From: Actinoallomurus soli
Lineage (GTDB): Bacteria > Actinomycetota > Actinomycetes > Streptosporangiales > Streptosporangiaceae
Length of the DNA: 64,000 bases
Reading direction: 5' to 3'
NCBI RefSeq assembly: GCF_024055715.1
Contig: NZ_JAMXMV010000003.1
Location: forward strand, 496,001-560,000
In this document: in pieces, positions 34,317 through 45,633 of the stretch
How positions within the stretch are numbered: the stretch's first letter is position 1
Layout of the letters: every line of letters starts with the position of its first letter
The notes under the pieces: model-generated
Databases searched by the model: none
What the model saw: the letters and a program-made list of their open reading frames with translations, nothing else
Told to the model about the DNA's origin: nothing
Program-made: the position numbers and the translations under genes

Positions 34317-35693
34317 TCAGAAGCCGGCCGTGATCCGGGTGAAGTCCCAGTCGTTCTGGGAGATGCCGCTGCAGGTGGACTGCACTCCCCCGCCGGGGCA
34401 GGAGTGGTCGCGGTTGACCGCCCAGTACGCGAGGCGGTTCAGGCCCTTGGACACCGCCCAGTCGCGGATCTGGGTCCAGGTCGCCGTCGAGGTGGTCTCC
34501 TGCTGGTCGGACAGGCCGTTCATGCCGGAGATGCCCATGTGGGCGTAGGCCTGGGCGTCGCTCCAGCCCCACGCGTTCTTCAGGTCGGTCTTCAGCCCCT
34601 CGGCCGCGTTGACGGTGCTCTGGTACATGTTCGACCCGCCGCCGAAGTCGAACGGCATGATCGTGTAGCTGTCGATCGGCACGTTCAGCGCCTTCGACTG
34701 GTTGATGAGCCGGACGCCGTCGGCGCCGGGGCCGGACGTGGTCGTGCCGAACGTCACGGCGATCTTGACGTTCGGGTTGTTCTGCTTGACGATCTTCAGG
34801 CCGCCGAGGATGCGGTCCTGCACCGTGTAGTCCGAGAACTCGTCGGTGTTCTCGATGTCGAAGTCGACCACGGCCGGGCCGACCGCGTTGATGACCTGCT
34901 GGACCGCTCCGGCGTACGCGGAGGAGGACGAGCAGTTCGGGCCGAGCTTGTTGCCCTGCCAGCCGCCGAAGGAGACCTCGACGCTGCCGCCGGCGTTCTT
35001 GATGGCCGAGATCGCCTGGGCGTCGACGCCGCCGGTGAGCGGCCTGGAGCCGTCCCACGCGGGCGTGCATCCGCCGCTGGAGAGCACGAACGCCATGGTG
35101 AAGGACTTGACGCCGGTCGCGCTCATGACCGTGGCGGGGTCGGGCGGGTTGCCCCAGCCCATGTAGAGGTACGGGGCTCCGGGCATCCGTCCGGAGGCGG
35201 GCGGCGGAGTGCTCGACCCGGGCAGCGTCCACTTCTGGTTCGCGCTGCCGGCGCAGTCCCAGATCTGCAGCGGAGTGCCGTCGGCCGAGCTGGGACCGGT
35301 GGCGTCGAGGCACTTGCCGAGCGCGCGCAGGCTGCCGTCGGCGGCCGCGGTCCACGACTGGGCCGCCGTTCCGTTGCAGTCGTAGAGCTGCACCTTGGTG
35401 CCGTTGGCGCTGTTGGCCGCGGCAACGTCGAGGCACTTGCCGAGGGCGCGGATCGTGCCGTCGGTCCCGACCGTCCACTGCTGCGCGTTCGTGCCGTTGC
35501 AGGTGTAGAGCTGGATCTGAGTGCCGTTGGCGCTGTTGGCCGCGGCGACGTCGACGCACTTGCCGCCGTACCCGGTGATCTGCCCGGTGGCCGCCCAGGC
35601 GGGAGAGGCGGCGGCGACGATCGGCGGCAGCGCGAGCACCGCGGCGCCGGCCAGCAGGCGGAGCCGGAGACGGGAGGAGCGTTCCTGATTCAT
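34317..35693 (-). CDS. Secreted GH18 chitinase with ricin B-type lectin domain
   Basis: 458 residues from the ATG at 35693. Signal peptide to about SPAWA. A ricin-type beta-trefoil (~35-160) shows three repeats with the QxW motif (QQWTVG, QSWTAA, QKWTLPG) and matching CNGT blocks. A short Ser/Pro linker leads to a GH18 domain with SVEVSFGGWQ and catalytic VVDFDIENTD (DxDxE, Glu as acid). Likely hydrolyses chitin or a related glycan outside the cell, with the lectin binding galactose-type sugars. A terminator follows. Confidence 0.93.
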   Translation of the reverse strand: MNQERSSRLRLRLLAGAAVLALPPIVAAASPAWAATGQITGYGGKCVDVAAANSANGTQIQLYTCNGTNAQQWTVGTDGTIRALGKCLDVAAANSANGTKVQLYDCNGTAAQSWTAAADGSLRALGKCLDATGPSSADGTPLQIWDCAGSANQKWTLPGSSTPPPASGRMPGAPYLYMGWGNPPDPATVMSATGVKSFTMAFVLSSGGCTPAWDGSRPLTGGVDAQAISAIKNAGGSVEVSFGGWQGNKLGPNCSSSSAYAGAVQQVINAVGPAVVDFDIENTDEFSDYTVQDRILGGLKIVKQNNPNVKIAVTFGTTTSGPGADGVRLINQSKALNVPIDSYTIMPFDFGGGSNMYQSTVNAAEGLKTDLKNAWGWSDAQAYAHMGISGMNGLSDQQETTSTATWTQIRDWAVSKGLNRLAYWAVNRDHSCPGGGVQSTCSGISQNDWDFTRITAGF

Positions 35694-35904
35694 GGCGGGG
35701 GTCCTCTCAGGAATGATCAGAGCTTCGACCAAGACTCGAAATAGGAGGGCGGGCCGGACCTCCTCCCTGCCGTCGCCTCCGAGAGGCCCGAACGACCTCA
35801 AAGAGTAGGAAGGTTTCCTAAAAGATTCCGGGCCGAATATAACCCGGCGGAGAGCGTCGCCGTCAAGAGTGCCGTCCGGCACCGTCTCCTGGCAGGATTG
35901 AGCG

Positions 35905-36711
35905 ATGGTTGCCGGACCCCCGCGATCGGAAGTGGCGGTGCCCGCACACGTGACGGCCCTCGCGAAGGGCCGGCCGGTGCGCGCCGTCTGGGAGAACGAA
36001 CTGGGCGGGCTGACCTTCGAGGTCGGCGCCGACTCGGACCGGTGTTTCGTCAAGTGGGCCCCGCCGGGCAGCGGGCTCGTGCTCGACCTCGACCACGAGG
36101 CCGTCCGGCTGTCCTGGGCGGTGCCGTTCACTCCGGTGCCGCGCGTGCTCGACCAGGGCGCCGACGATGAGGGGTCCTGGCTCGTCACCGCCGCCCTGCC
36201 CGGCCAGAGCGCCGTCTCCGACCGGTGGATGGCCGAGCCTCGTACGGCGGTGACGGCCATCGGCGAGGGGCTTCGGGCGCTGCACGAGGCGCTTCCCGTC
36301 GCCGACTGCCCGTTCTCCTGGGCGGCCGAGGACCGGCTCGCCATCGCCCGCCGACGCGCCGCGCAGGGCCTGCTCGACCCGGCGAAGTGGGACCCGGCGC
36401 ACCGCTCGCTGGGCGTCGACGGGGCGCTCGCACTGGCCGCGGACATCCCGCCGCACGACCGGCTCGTCGTCTGTCACGGCGACGCCTGCGCGCCGAACAC
36501 CCTGATCGGCGAGGACGGGCGCTGGACGGCCCACGTCGACCTCGGCCGGCTCGGCCTCGCCGACCGGTGGGCCGATCTCACCGTCGCCGCCTGGAGCACC
36601 GAGTGGAACTACGGCCCCGGATGGGAGGGTCTCCTCCTCGACGCGTACGGCGTCCGCCCCGATCCCGACCGGATCCGCTACTACCGCCTCCTGTGGGATC
36701 TCGGCGCCTGA
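35905..36711 (+). CDS. APH(3')-like aminoglycoside phosphotransferase
   Basis: 268 residues, the usual size of APH enzymes. Kinase-fold motifs: FVKWAPP (phosphate-anchor Lys), VCHGDACAPNTLI (Brenner motif with catalytic Asp near residue 192), and VDLGRLGLADRWADL (metal-binding Asp), which is APH(3')-type rather than generic choline kinase. APH(3') enzymes inactivate aminoglycosides bearing a 3'-hydroxyl. It lies about 11 kb from the aminoglycoside-like cluster and is separated from it by unrelated genes, so linkage is uncertain. Intrinsic resistance or a housekeeping small-molecule kinase are alternatives. Confidence 0.8.
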   Translation: MVAGPPRSEVAVPAHVTALAKGRPVRAVWENELGGLTFEVGADSDRCFVKWAPPGSGLVLDLDHEAVRLSWAVPFTPVPRVLDQGADDEGSWLVTAALPGQSAVSDRWMAEPRTAVTAIGEGLRALHEALPVADCPFSWAAEDRLAIARRRAAQGLLDPAKWDPAHRSLGVDGALALAADIPPHDRLVVCHGDACAPNTLIGEDGRWTAHVDLGRLGLADRWADLTVAAWSTEWNYGPGWEGLLLDAYGVRPDPDRIRYYRLLWDLGA

Positions 36712-36722
36712 CCTCAGGTACG

Positions 36723-36749
36723 GCGTTAGCCCGCGTGCTCACCGGGTAC
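36723..36749 (+). promoter_or_regulatory. Candidate sigma-B-type promoter of the DUF4235 gene
   Basis: GCGTT-N16-GGGTAC, with GGGTAC ending 11 bases before the ATG. It closely matches the element before the holin-X gene at 15711. The very short spacing implies a nearly leaderless transcript. Confidence 0.6.
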
Positions 36750-36760
36750 CGCAGTCGACC

Positions 36761-37018
36761 ATGAGCAAACCCGACTCGATCTCCCGTCCGGTGTCCGCGG
36801 TCCTCGGCCTGGCCGGCGGCCTGATCGCCGGAGCGCTGTTCAAGCAGACCTGGAAGCTCGTCTCCGGCCAGGACGACGCCCCCGACGCCGGGGACGTGGA
36901 GCGCGGCTGGGTCGAGGTCCTGGCCGCCGCCGCGCTGCAGGGCGCGATCGTCGGCGGCGTCAAGGCCGCCCTCAACCACGGCTACCTCGTCCGCCGTCAC
37001 GCCGGCCGGAGCGACTGA
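36761..37018 (+). CDS. DUF4235 membrane protein
   Basis: 85 residues. VSAVLGLAGGLIAGALFKQTWKLV forms a first membrane helix and VEVLAAAALQGAIVGGVKAAL a second, the DUF4235 pattern. A small actinobacterial inner-membrane protein of unknown role, often in the stress regulon; a sigma-B-type promoter directly upstream supports that. A convergent hairpin separates it from katG. Confidence 0.85.
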   Translation: MSKPDSISRPVSAVLGLAGGLIAGALFKQTWKLVSGQDDAPDAGDVERGWVEVLAAAALQGAIVGGVKAALNHGYLVRRHAGRSD

Positions 37019-37024
37019 CGACCG

Positions 37025-37071
37025 CGGCCCTCTCGACGTCGCGCGGGAGGCGAACGACGTCGAGAGGGCCG
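37025..37071. terminator. Bidirectional hairpin between DUF4235 and katG
   Basis: A perfect 17-base stem (37025-37041 with 37055-37071) around a 13-base loop, placed between convergent genes. A second weaker hairpin (CCGGCCCG-ca-CGGGCCGG) follows at about 37087-37106. Confidence 0.8.
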
Positions 37072-37122
37072 GATCGCGGGAACGCCCGGCCCGGCCCGCA
37101 CGGGCCGGACCGGACGTCGTGA

Positions 37123-39823
<2,701 letters not shown>

Positions 39824-39919
39824 GGGGATCAACCTACAGCCACAAACACGAACGATTCAAGAGAGCAAATTATTAAGGTTCGTGCCGCCTCCGATCGCCT
39901 GCGGACGCGAGGGAGGAGG

Positions 39920-40885
39920 TCAGACGGTCTCGAGGGAGGTGCGCAGCACGGTGATCGCCTGAGTGATCGCGTCTTCGGCGGCGTACGTGCTCCGCAGCGC
40001 GTTCAGCGTCATGAAGCCGTGGATGACGCCCTGGTAGCGGACGGCGGTGACGGGAACGCGGGCGGCCCGCAGCTTGTTCGCGTACGCCTCGCCCTCGTCC
40101 CGTACGACGTCGGCCTCGGCAGTGACGACCAGGGCCGGAGGCAGGCCGGCGAGCTGCCCGGTGGTGGCGCGCAGCGGCGAGGCGGTGATGTCGGCGCATC
40201 GGCGGGGATCGGCGATGTACTGGCCCCAGAACCACCGCATGGTGTCGCGGCGCAGGGAGTAGTTCTCGGCGAACCGATGGTAGGAGTCGGTGTCGAAGCT
40301 CGCGTCGGTGACCGGGTAGAGCAGCACCTGCCGCACGAAGTGGACGTTGCACCGGTTCTTGGCCATCAGGGTCAGCGCCGCCGCCATGTTCCCGCCGACG
40401 GAGTCGCCGGCGACCGCGAGCCGTGCGGCGTCCAGCCCCTCGTCCGCGCCCTTGGTCACGACCCAGCGGGCGACCGAGTAGGCCTGCTCGATCGCGACCG
40501 GATAGCGCGCCTCCGGCGACAGGTCGTACTCGGGGAAGACGACGGCCGCCTCCGCACCGACGGCCAGTTCCCGTACGAGCCGGTCGTGGGTGCGCGCGTT
40601 CCCGCAGACCCAGCCGCCGCCGTGGAGGTACAGCACGACCGGCAGCGGCCCGTCGGCTCGCCGGGGCCTGACGATCCGCGTACGGACGGCGCCGGTCGGC
40701 CCGCCCGGGACGGCCGCCCACTCCTCCGCGACGTCGGGCCGGTCGACGCGGCCCGACTGCATTCCGTCGAAGACGTGGCGGGTCTCGGCCGGGTCGACGC
40801 CGTAGAGGTACGGCGGTTCGGACATGGCCTTGGCGAAGGTGGCGGCCTCCGGCTCCAGCACGGGGATGGGGTCGTTCGCGAACAT
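39920..40885 (-). CDS. Alpha/beta-hydrolase esterase (hormone-sensitive-lipase family)
   Basis: 321 residues. The oxyanion motif LYLHGGGWVCG near residue 90, nucleophile elbow AVAGDSVGGNMA near 160, catalytic Asp in VVTAEADVVRDEG and His in YQGVIHGFMTL. Cytoplasmic, no signal peptide. HSL-family esterases act on short acyl esters. Divergent from a MarR regulator of OhrR type, which probably controls it. Confidence 0.9.
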   Translation of the reverse strand: MFANDPIPVLEPEAATFAKAMSEPPYLYGVDPAETRHVFDGMQSGRVDRPDVAEEWAAVPGGPTGAVRTRIVRPRRADGPLPVVLYLHGGGWVCGNARTHDRLVRELAVGAEAAVVFPEYDLSPEARYPVAIEQAYSVARWVVTKGADEGLDAARLAVAGDSVGGNMAAALTLMAKNRCNVHFVRQVLLYPVTDASFDTDSYHRFAENYSLRRDTMRWFWGQYIADPRRCADITASPLRATTGQLAGLPPALVVTAEADVVRDEGEAYANKLRAARVPVTAVRYQGVIHGFMTLNALRSTYAAEDAITQAITVLRTSLETV

Positions 40886-41072
40886 CGCGGACTCCTCAGG
40901 CTCGGAATCGGGGATCCGCGCATCCGACGGCGGTCATACCGTCCGACCCATGCCAAAACGGTAGTGCCCAACTAAGTCGCGCACAACTGGGGCGCGCACC
41001 AGTTAATCGTGAACGCTTGGTAAACGGGTAGCATGGATGCCGTCCGGCCGGCCGGCCGGTGAGGGGACGAGC

Positions 41073-41537
41073 GTGGAGCCATCGACGATGCGGAGCCCGG
41101 AGGTGGGCTCGCTGCTGCTGGAGGACCAGCTCTGCTTCGCGCTGTACGCGGCCTCCCGCGCGGTCGTCTCCTACTACCGCCCCCTGCTGGACGAGCTCGG
41201 CCTGACCTATCCGCAGTACATCGTGATGCTCGTCCTGTGGGAGCGCGGCTCGGTCTCCGTACGGGAGCTCGGGACCGCCCTCCAGCTGGAGTCCAGCACC
41301 CTGTCCCCTCTCTTGAAGCGCCTGGAGGCCCGCGGCCTGGTCCGGCGCGAGCGCCGGACCGACGACGAGCGGTCCGTCGCCGTCGGCCTCACCGGGGACG
41401 GCGCCCGCCTGCGGAAGAGGGCCCGCGCCGTCTCGGTGGCCTTCGGCGAGGCGGTCGACCTGACACCCGAGCAGCGCGCCACCGCGATGCACCTGCTGCA
41501 CCTGATCACCTCGAACGTCGCCCGCCGGTCCGGCTGA
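41073..41537 (+). CDS. MarR family regulator, OhrR-like
   Basis: 154 residues from the GTG at 41073, chosen for the GAGGGGACG ribosome site. The N-terminal LCFALYAASRAVVSYYRPLL contains the single Cys at the position used by OhrR peroxide sensors, and the winged helix runs through VRELGTALQLESSTLSPLLK and RTDDERSVAV. OhrR oxidises on organic peroxides and releases DNA. The usual partner, an Ohr peroxidase, is absent; the divergent esterase may be the target. Repeated CGCGCAC boxes with a nearby CAGTTAA lie in the promoter gap (about 40978-41008). Confidence 0.85.
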   Translation: MEPSTMRSPEVGSLLLEDQLCFALYAASRAVVSYYRPLLDELGLTYPQYIVMLVLWERGSVSVRELGTALQLESSTLSPLLKRLEARGLVRRERRTDDERSVAVGLTGDGARLRKRARAVSVAFGEAVDLTPEQRATAMHLLHLITSNVARRSG

Positions 41538-41585
41538 CCGCCCGGAGCGCCACCCGTACGGCGGGCACCGCTCGGCGGCCGCACG

Positions 41586-42317
41586 TCACCAGGGGACCAC
41601 TCCCTCGTCCTCGAAGAAGCCGCCGGTCGGGCCGTCGTCGGGCAGGGTCGCGAGCCGGATCGCGATCGCCGCGCCCTGCTCGGGGGTACGCACGCCGCGG
41701 TGGCCGTTGAGGTCGGTCGCGCAGTAGCCGGGGTTGCCCGCGTTGATCAGGATGTTCGTGTCGCGCAGCTCCTTGGCGTACTGGACGGTGACCGCGTTGA
41801 GGAACGTCTTCGACGGCGCGTAAGCGACGGCGATCGGTCCCGTCTTGAGCGGGTCGTCCTCGTCGGACTGCCGGGTGAGGGAGCCGACGCCGCTGGACAT
41901 GTTCACGATCCGCGGCGACGCCGAGCGGCGCAGCAGCGGCAGCATCGCGTTGGTGACGCGGATGACGCCGATCACGTTGGTCTCGACGACCGTCCGCACG
42001 GTCGCGGGATCGACCTTGGTGGGCTCCTGCTGCATGCCGCCGGTGATCCCGGCGTTGTTGACGAGCACGTCGAGCCGGCCGGCGCGCTCCTCGATCAACC
42101 TGGCGGCGGCGGCCACGCTCGCGTCGTCGGTCACGTCGAGCGGTACGCCGAACGCGTCGACGCCCGCCGCGCGCAGTTTCTCCACGGCGGCCTCGCGGCG
42201 CTGCTCGTCCCGCGCGCCGACGCCGACGCTCCAGCCGAGGGCGCCGAGACCCGCCGCGATCTCGTACCCGATCCCCTTGTTCGCGCCGGTGACCAGCGCG
42301 ATCGTGTGTTCGCTCAT
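41586..42317 (-). CDS. Short-chain dehydrogenase/reductase
   Basis: 243 residues. Cofactor motif ALVTGANKGIGYEIAAGL at the N-terminus, NNAG in LVNNAGITGG, Ser in VNMSSGVGSL and the YAPSK catalytic pair. Substrate unknown; resembles carbonyl reductase-type SDRs. Divergent from a LysR regulator with ~180 bases between, so likely under its control. Confidence 0.9.
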   Translation of the reverse strand: MSEHTIALVTGANKGIGYEIAAGLGALGWSVGVGARDEQRREAAVEKLRAAGVDAFGVPLDVTDDASVAAAARLIEERAGRLDVLVNNAGITGGMQQEPTKVDPATVRTVVETNVIGVIRVTNAMLPLLRRSASPRIVNMSSGVGSLTRQSDEDDPLKTGPIAVAYAPSKTFLNAVTVQYAKELRDTNILINAGNPGYCATDLNGHRGVRTPEQGAAIAIRLATLPDDGPTGGFFEDEGVVPW

Positions 42318-42416
42318 GCGTTCATCCTGCGCGCGTCCCCGGCGGCACCTCCAACACCGTTCAGGTACGCGGCGATACCGCGCGGGTATCGTTCCAGGAG
42401 CACGCGCTTCTGGGGG

Positions 42417-42476
42417 GCCGGACTCGCGGGGCGCGGTACGCCGGGTGCCGGACTCGGGCGGCGCGGTACTCCGGGG
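42417..42476. repeat. Two tandem 30-base repeats in the SDR/lysR promoter region
   Basis: Units starting GCCGGACTCG and ending CCGGG(T/G) differ at a few positions. They sit just before the lysR start and could be regulator-binding half-sites or a simple duplication. Confidence 0.6.
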
Positions 42477-42496
42477 GCCGCCGGTACCGTGGCGGC

Positions 42497-43345
42497 ATGG
42501 AGACGCGGGAGCTGCGGTACTTCATCGCCGTCGCCGAGGAGCTGCACTTCGGGCGGGCCGCGGAGCGGCTCGGGATCGCGCAGCCGCCGCTGTCCCGGGC
42601 GATCCAGCGGCTCGAACGACGGCTCGGGGCGAAGCTGCTCGAACGCACCAGCCGCGCCGTCACGCTCACCGAGGCCGGATCGGTCCTGCTGCGCGAGGGC
42701 CGGGCCGCCCTCGACGCGGTCGACGCCGCCGACCGCCGGACCCGCCGCGCCGCCCTGGCCGCGCCCGGCCACCCCGGCCTGGTCCTCGTCACGAAGGCCG
42801 GAGCCACCACCGAACTGCTGTCCAAACTGCTCGACGCGTACGCCGCCGAACCCGGCGCGGTCGCCGTCGACGTCCTCCTGTGCGGGCCCGGCGAGCAGGA
42901 GCGGGTGCTGCGGGACGGGCGGGCCGACGTCGGGCTGCTGCACCTGCCGTTCGACTCGATCGCCGGCTTCGACACCGAGGAACTGCGCACGGAGACGCAG
43001 GTCGCGGTCCTGCCGGCCGGGCACCCCCTCACCGAGCGGGCCCACCTGCGCATGGCCGACGTCACCGCCCTGCCCGGCCTGCCGCTGCCGCGCTGGCCCC
43101 GCCTCGACGGCACGTACCCGGACGGCCCCGGTCCGGAGGTTCGGGACCATGTGCAGCTGTTGCAGCTGATCACGCTCGGCCGGGCGACGGCGGTCCTGCC
43201 GGAGTCGTGCCGTCCCCACCTGGGCGAGGGTCTCGTCGCCGTGCCGGTCCTGGACGCGCCGCCGGTGACGACCGTGATCGCGTGGCCGCCGCACAGCCGG
43301 TCCCTGGCGCTCGCCGGGCTGATCCGCGTCGCGGTCCGCCTCTGA
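42497..43345 (+). CDS. LysR family transcriptional regulator
   Basis: 282 residues. The N-terminal HTH is ELRYFIAVAEELHFGRAAER with LGIAQPPLSRAIQRLERRLG, followed by the periplasmic-binding-protein-like effector domain (VDVLLCGPGEQERVLRDGRADV). Divergent from the SDR. Effector unknown. The last codons are duplicated just downstream of the stop. Confidence 0.9.
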   Translation: METRELRYFIAVAEELHFGRAAERLGIAQPPLSRAIQRLERRLGAKLLERTSRAVTLTEAGSVLLREGRAALDAVDAADRRTRRAALAAPGHPGLVLVTKAGATTELLSKLLDAYAAEPGAVAVDVLLCGPGEQERVLRDGRADVGLLHLPFDSIAGFDTEELRTETQVAVLPAGHPLTERAHLRMADVTALPGLPLPRWPRLDGTYPDGPGPEVRDHVQLLQLITLGRATAVLPESCRPHLGEGLVAVPVLDAPPVTTVIAWPPHSRSLALAGLIRVAVRL

Positions 43346-43383
43346 GGTCGGCCCGCCGATCCGCGCCGCGGCCCGCCTCTGAG
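43321..43383 (+). repeat. Duplicated lysR 3' end
   Basis: The 26 bases 43321-43346, including the stop codon, recur at 43358-43383 with two mismatches, 37 bases apart. A recent local duplication. Confidence 0.6.
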
Positions 43384-43488
43384 ACCGCCTGAACCGATCC
43401 GCCGGAGATGACGTCTTAGGTCTGCCTTGAGTGACGGGGCAGCCGTTACGATCTTCCGAACCTTGACGCCTCTGGGGAGTGGGTCACT

Positions 43489-44154
43489 GTGCAACCCCCG
43501 CAGCCGCCGCAGCCGCCCTACGGTGGCCAGCCGCCGATGTACGGGCCGCCGCCCGGCCCACCCGGGCCGCCGATGCCGCCCGGGCCGCCGGGCTGGGGTC
43601 CGCCGCCCCCGAGGCGGCCGAACAACAACGGCGCGGCGGTCGTCATCGTCATCGTCGCGGCCCTCGTGCTGCTCGTCGGCGGTGGTGCCGTCCTGGTGTG
43701 GGGCTTCGGAGTCGGCGTCGAGAAGGCGAAGCGGGCGGCCGCGGTGCCCACGCTCCCCGACCTCCCGACGCCGCCCACCTACAGCCCGCCGTCGATGCCG
43801 AGCTACAGCCCGCCGCCGCTGCCCAGCTTCCCGCCGGACACCCCGTCCGACCCGTACACCCCGCCGACGCTGCACTACGGGGCCATCGCCGTCGCGCCCG
43901 ACGGCAGCGTCGGCAAGGCCTGGGACTACTCGTCGGCGTCCGCCGCCAAACGGCGCGCGCTGAACGAGTGCCCCCGCTCCGGCTGCAAGGTCCTCACGAC
44001 CTTCGTCAACAGCTGCGGCGCCGTCGCGTACAACTCCCGCACCAACAGGTACTGGGGCGGGCAGGGTGCCACCAAGACCGCGGCCGAGAAGGACGCCATC
44101 TCGAACGCGGGCGGCGGCCACTGGATCACCTGGGTGTGCACCACACGACCCTGA
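43489..44154 (+). CDS. Pro-rich membrane protein with DUF4189 domain
   Basis: 221 residues from the GTG at 43489, with TGGGGAG upstream. A cytosolic Pro/Gly-rich N-terminus (~45 residues), one membrane helix (AAVVIVIVAALVLLVGGGAV), a second Pro-rich stretch, and a C-terminal DUF4189 domain (HYGAIAVAPDGSVGKAWDYS to HWITWVCTT) with four cysteines likely forming two disulfides outside the cell. Function unknown; such domains occur in surface or secreted proteins of actinobacteria. Confidence 0.82.
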   Translation: MQPPQPPQPPYGGQPPMYGPPPGPPGPPMPPGPPGWGPPPPRRPNNNGAAVVIVIVAALVLLVGGGAVLVWGFGVGVEKAKRAAAVPTLPDLPTPPTYSPPSMPSYSPPPLPSFPPDTPSDPYTPPTLHYGAIAVAPDGSVGKAWDYSSASAAKRRALNECPRSGCKVLTTFVNSCGAVAYNSRTNRYWGGQGATKTAAEKDAISNAGGGHWITWVCTTRP

Positions 44155-44162
44155 CGAGCGAT

Positions 44163-44194
44163 CACTCTCTTCATGAGAGTGCACTTGCATGAAG
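44163..44194. promoter_or_regulatory. Overlapping inverted repeats upstream of the hydrolase gene
   Basis: CACTCTC-ttcat-GAGAGTG (7-base arms) and CTTCATG-N12-CATGAAG overlap here. The element CTTCATGAGAG recurs at 44227-44237 (reverse) and 45560-45570, pointing to one regulator, most simply the TetR at 45634. Confidence 0.6.
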
Positions 44195-44226
44195 GTGCCT
44201 TCGATGGCTACCTTTGTGCAAGCAAG

Positions 44227-44237
44227 CTCTCATGAAG
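44227..44237. promoter_or_regulatory. Second copy of CTTCATGAGAG operator element (reverse)
   Basis: CTCTCATGAAG lies 14 bases before the hydrolase ATG, where binding would block initiation. Confidence 0.5.
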
Positions 44238-44250
44238 GGAAGTAACTCTC

Positions 44251-45072
44251 ATGACTATGCCCATCACCGCCACCCGGACCCTCGACCTGGGGAACGGGCT
44301 GAAGGTCACCATCGACGAGCGCGGCGACGCGGCCGGGTCCCCCGGCACCGGCGTGCTGCTCCTGCACGGCGGCGCCGGACCGCGGTCGGTGGCCGGGCTG
44401 GCGGCCGCCCTCTCCGAGCGGGCCTACGTGGTGACCCCGACCCATCCGGGCTTCGACGGCACCCCTCGGGTGCCATGGCTCGACTCGGCCGCCGACCTCG
44501 CCGACGCCTACCTGGACCTGCTCGAAGAACTCGGTCTGGAGAGGGTGACGGTGATCGGGAACTCCATGGGCGGCTGGGTCGCGTCCGAGATGGCCCTGCG
44601 CGACATCGGCGGCAGGGTCGAGGCGCTCGTGCTGCTCAACGCGACCGGCATCCGCCCCGACGACGCGACCCAGGTCACCGACATCCGCGGCCTGGCGCCG
44701 GCGGAGATCGGCCGGCTGGCGTTCCACGACCCGGCCTACCGCCCCGACCCCGCCGCGCTGAGCGAGGGCGAGCGGGCGGCGTCGGCCGCCGACCAGCAGG
44801 CCCTCGCGCTGTACTCGGGCGAGCACTTCCTGTTCGGGCCGAAGCTGCGCCGGCGTCTGCACCGCGTCACCGTGCCGGCGCTGGTCGTCTGGGGCGAGGA
44901 GGACGGCGTCCTCACCGCCGAGTACGGCCGCGCCTACGCGGCCGCCTTCCCGAACGGCCGCTACCAGCCCATCGCGGAGGCCGGGCACTTCCCCCACATC
45001 GAGCGGCCGGACGTGGTGCTGGACGCCATCGGGGACTTCGCCACCGCCGTGGCCGGGCCCGGCGTCGACTGA
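44251..45072 (+). CDS. Alpha/beta-hydrolase
   Basis: 273 residues with a GAAGGGAAG ribosome site. Oxyanion HGGAG near residue 36, nucleophile elbow VIGNSMGGWVA near 105, catalytic Asp in VWGEEDGVL and His in GHFPHIERPD. The lid region (~140-190) is typical of small esterases, C-C hydrolases or lactonases. Preceded by operator-like repeats shared with the divergent cupin/TetR gap downstream, so it probably belongs to that regulon. Confidence 0.9.
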   Translation: MTMPITATRTLDLGNGLKVTIDERGDAAGSPGTGVLLLHGGAGPRSVAGLAAALSERAYVVTPTHPGFDGTPRVPWLDSAADLADAYLDLLEELGLERVTVIGNSMGGWVASEMALRDIGGRVEALVLLNATGIRPDDATQVTDIRGLAPAEIGRLAFHDPAYRPDPAALSEGERAASAADQQALALYSGEHFLFGPKLRRRLHRVTVPALVVWGEEDGVLTAEYGRAYAAAFPNGRYQPIAEAGHFPHIERPDVVLDAIGDFATAVAGPGVD

Positions 45073-45091
45073 CGGGTCCCGCCCGGCGGCG

Positions 45092-45550
45092 TCAGGCGAA
45101 CTCGGTGGTCACGACGGTGTCGTAACGCTCCATCACCTCGGCGGTGGCCTGCTCCGTCATCGCCTGCCCGCCCGCGGCGGCGTCGCGCAGGTCCCTGAAG
45201 TACTGAACGTACAGGTCCGGGGTGAACGTGTTGACCATGACGAGCGGCTCATCGCCCGGGTTGGCGAAGGTGTGCGGCGCACCGGGCGGCACCATCACCA
45301 GCGTGCCCGCCGGCGCGTCGTGCTCGGTCGTCCCCACCGTGAACCGCGCGGTGCCCGACACCACGTAGAACCCCTCGTCGTGCCGGGCGTGGCGGTGCTG
45401 CGGCGGACCGGCGCTGTGCGGGGCGAGCGTGATCTCCCCGATCCCCAGCCGGTGCCCGGTCGTACGACCGTCCTCCAGGATGCGGACCCGGGCGGGGCCC
45501 AGGTCGATCACCTCACCGGCCTCCGGACCGACCACGGAGACGTCTTTCAT
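45092..45550 (-). CDS. Cupin-domain protein
   Basis: 152 residues from the ATG at 45550, where AAGGAG is at good distance; a frame extension reaches 45565. Cupin motifs PPQHRHARHDEGFYVVSG (metal His/Glu) and VPPGAPHTFANPGDEPLVMV. Likely a small metal-dependent enzyme or ligand-binding protein. Divergent from the TetR gene and convergent with the hydrolase gene. Confidence 0.88.
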   Translation of the reverse strand: MKDVSVVGPEAGEVIDLGPARVRILEDGRTTGHRLGIGEITLAPHSAGPPQHRHARHDEGFYVVSGTARFTVGTTEHDAPAGTLVMVPPGAPHTFANPGDEPLVMVNTFTPDLYVQYFRDLRDAAAGGQAMTEQATAEVMERYDTVVTTEFA

Positions 45551-45559
45551 CCTCGGCTC

Positions 45560-45570
45560 CTTCATGAGAG
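45560..45570. promoter_or_regulatory. CTTCATGAGAG element in the cupin/TetR divergent gap
   Basis: Identical to the core of the repeat before the hydrolase gene at 44169-44179. Between the two start codons it could control both genes. Confidence 0.5.
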
Positions 45571-45633
45571 TTCGTTCGCGTGAGCATAGTAGACTCCCAC
45601 AAAAAAGGTCTCGGCGAGGAAAGGCGGAAACCG

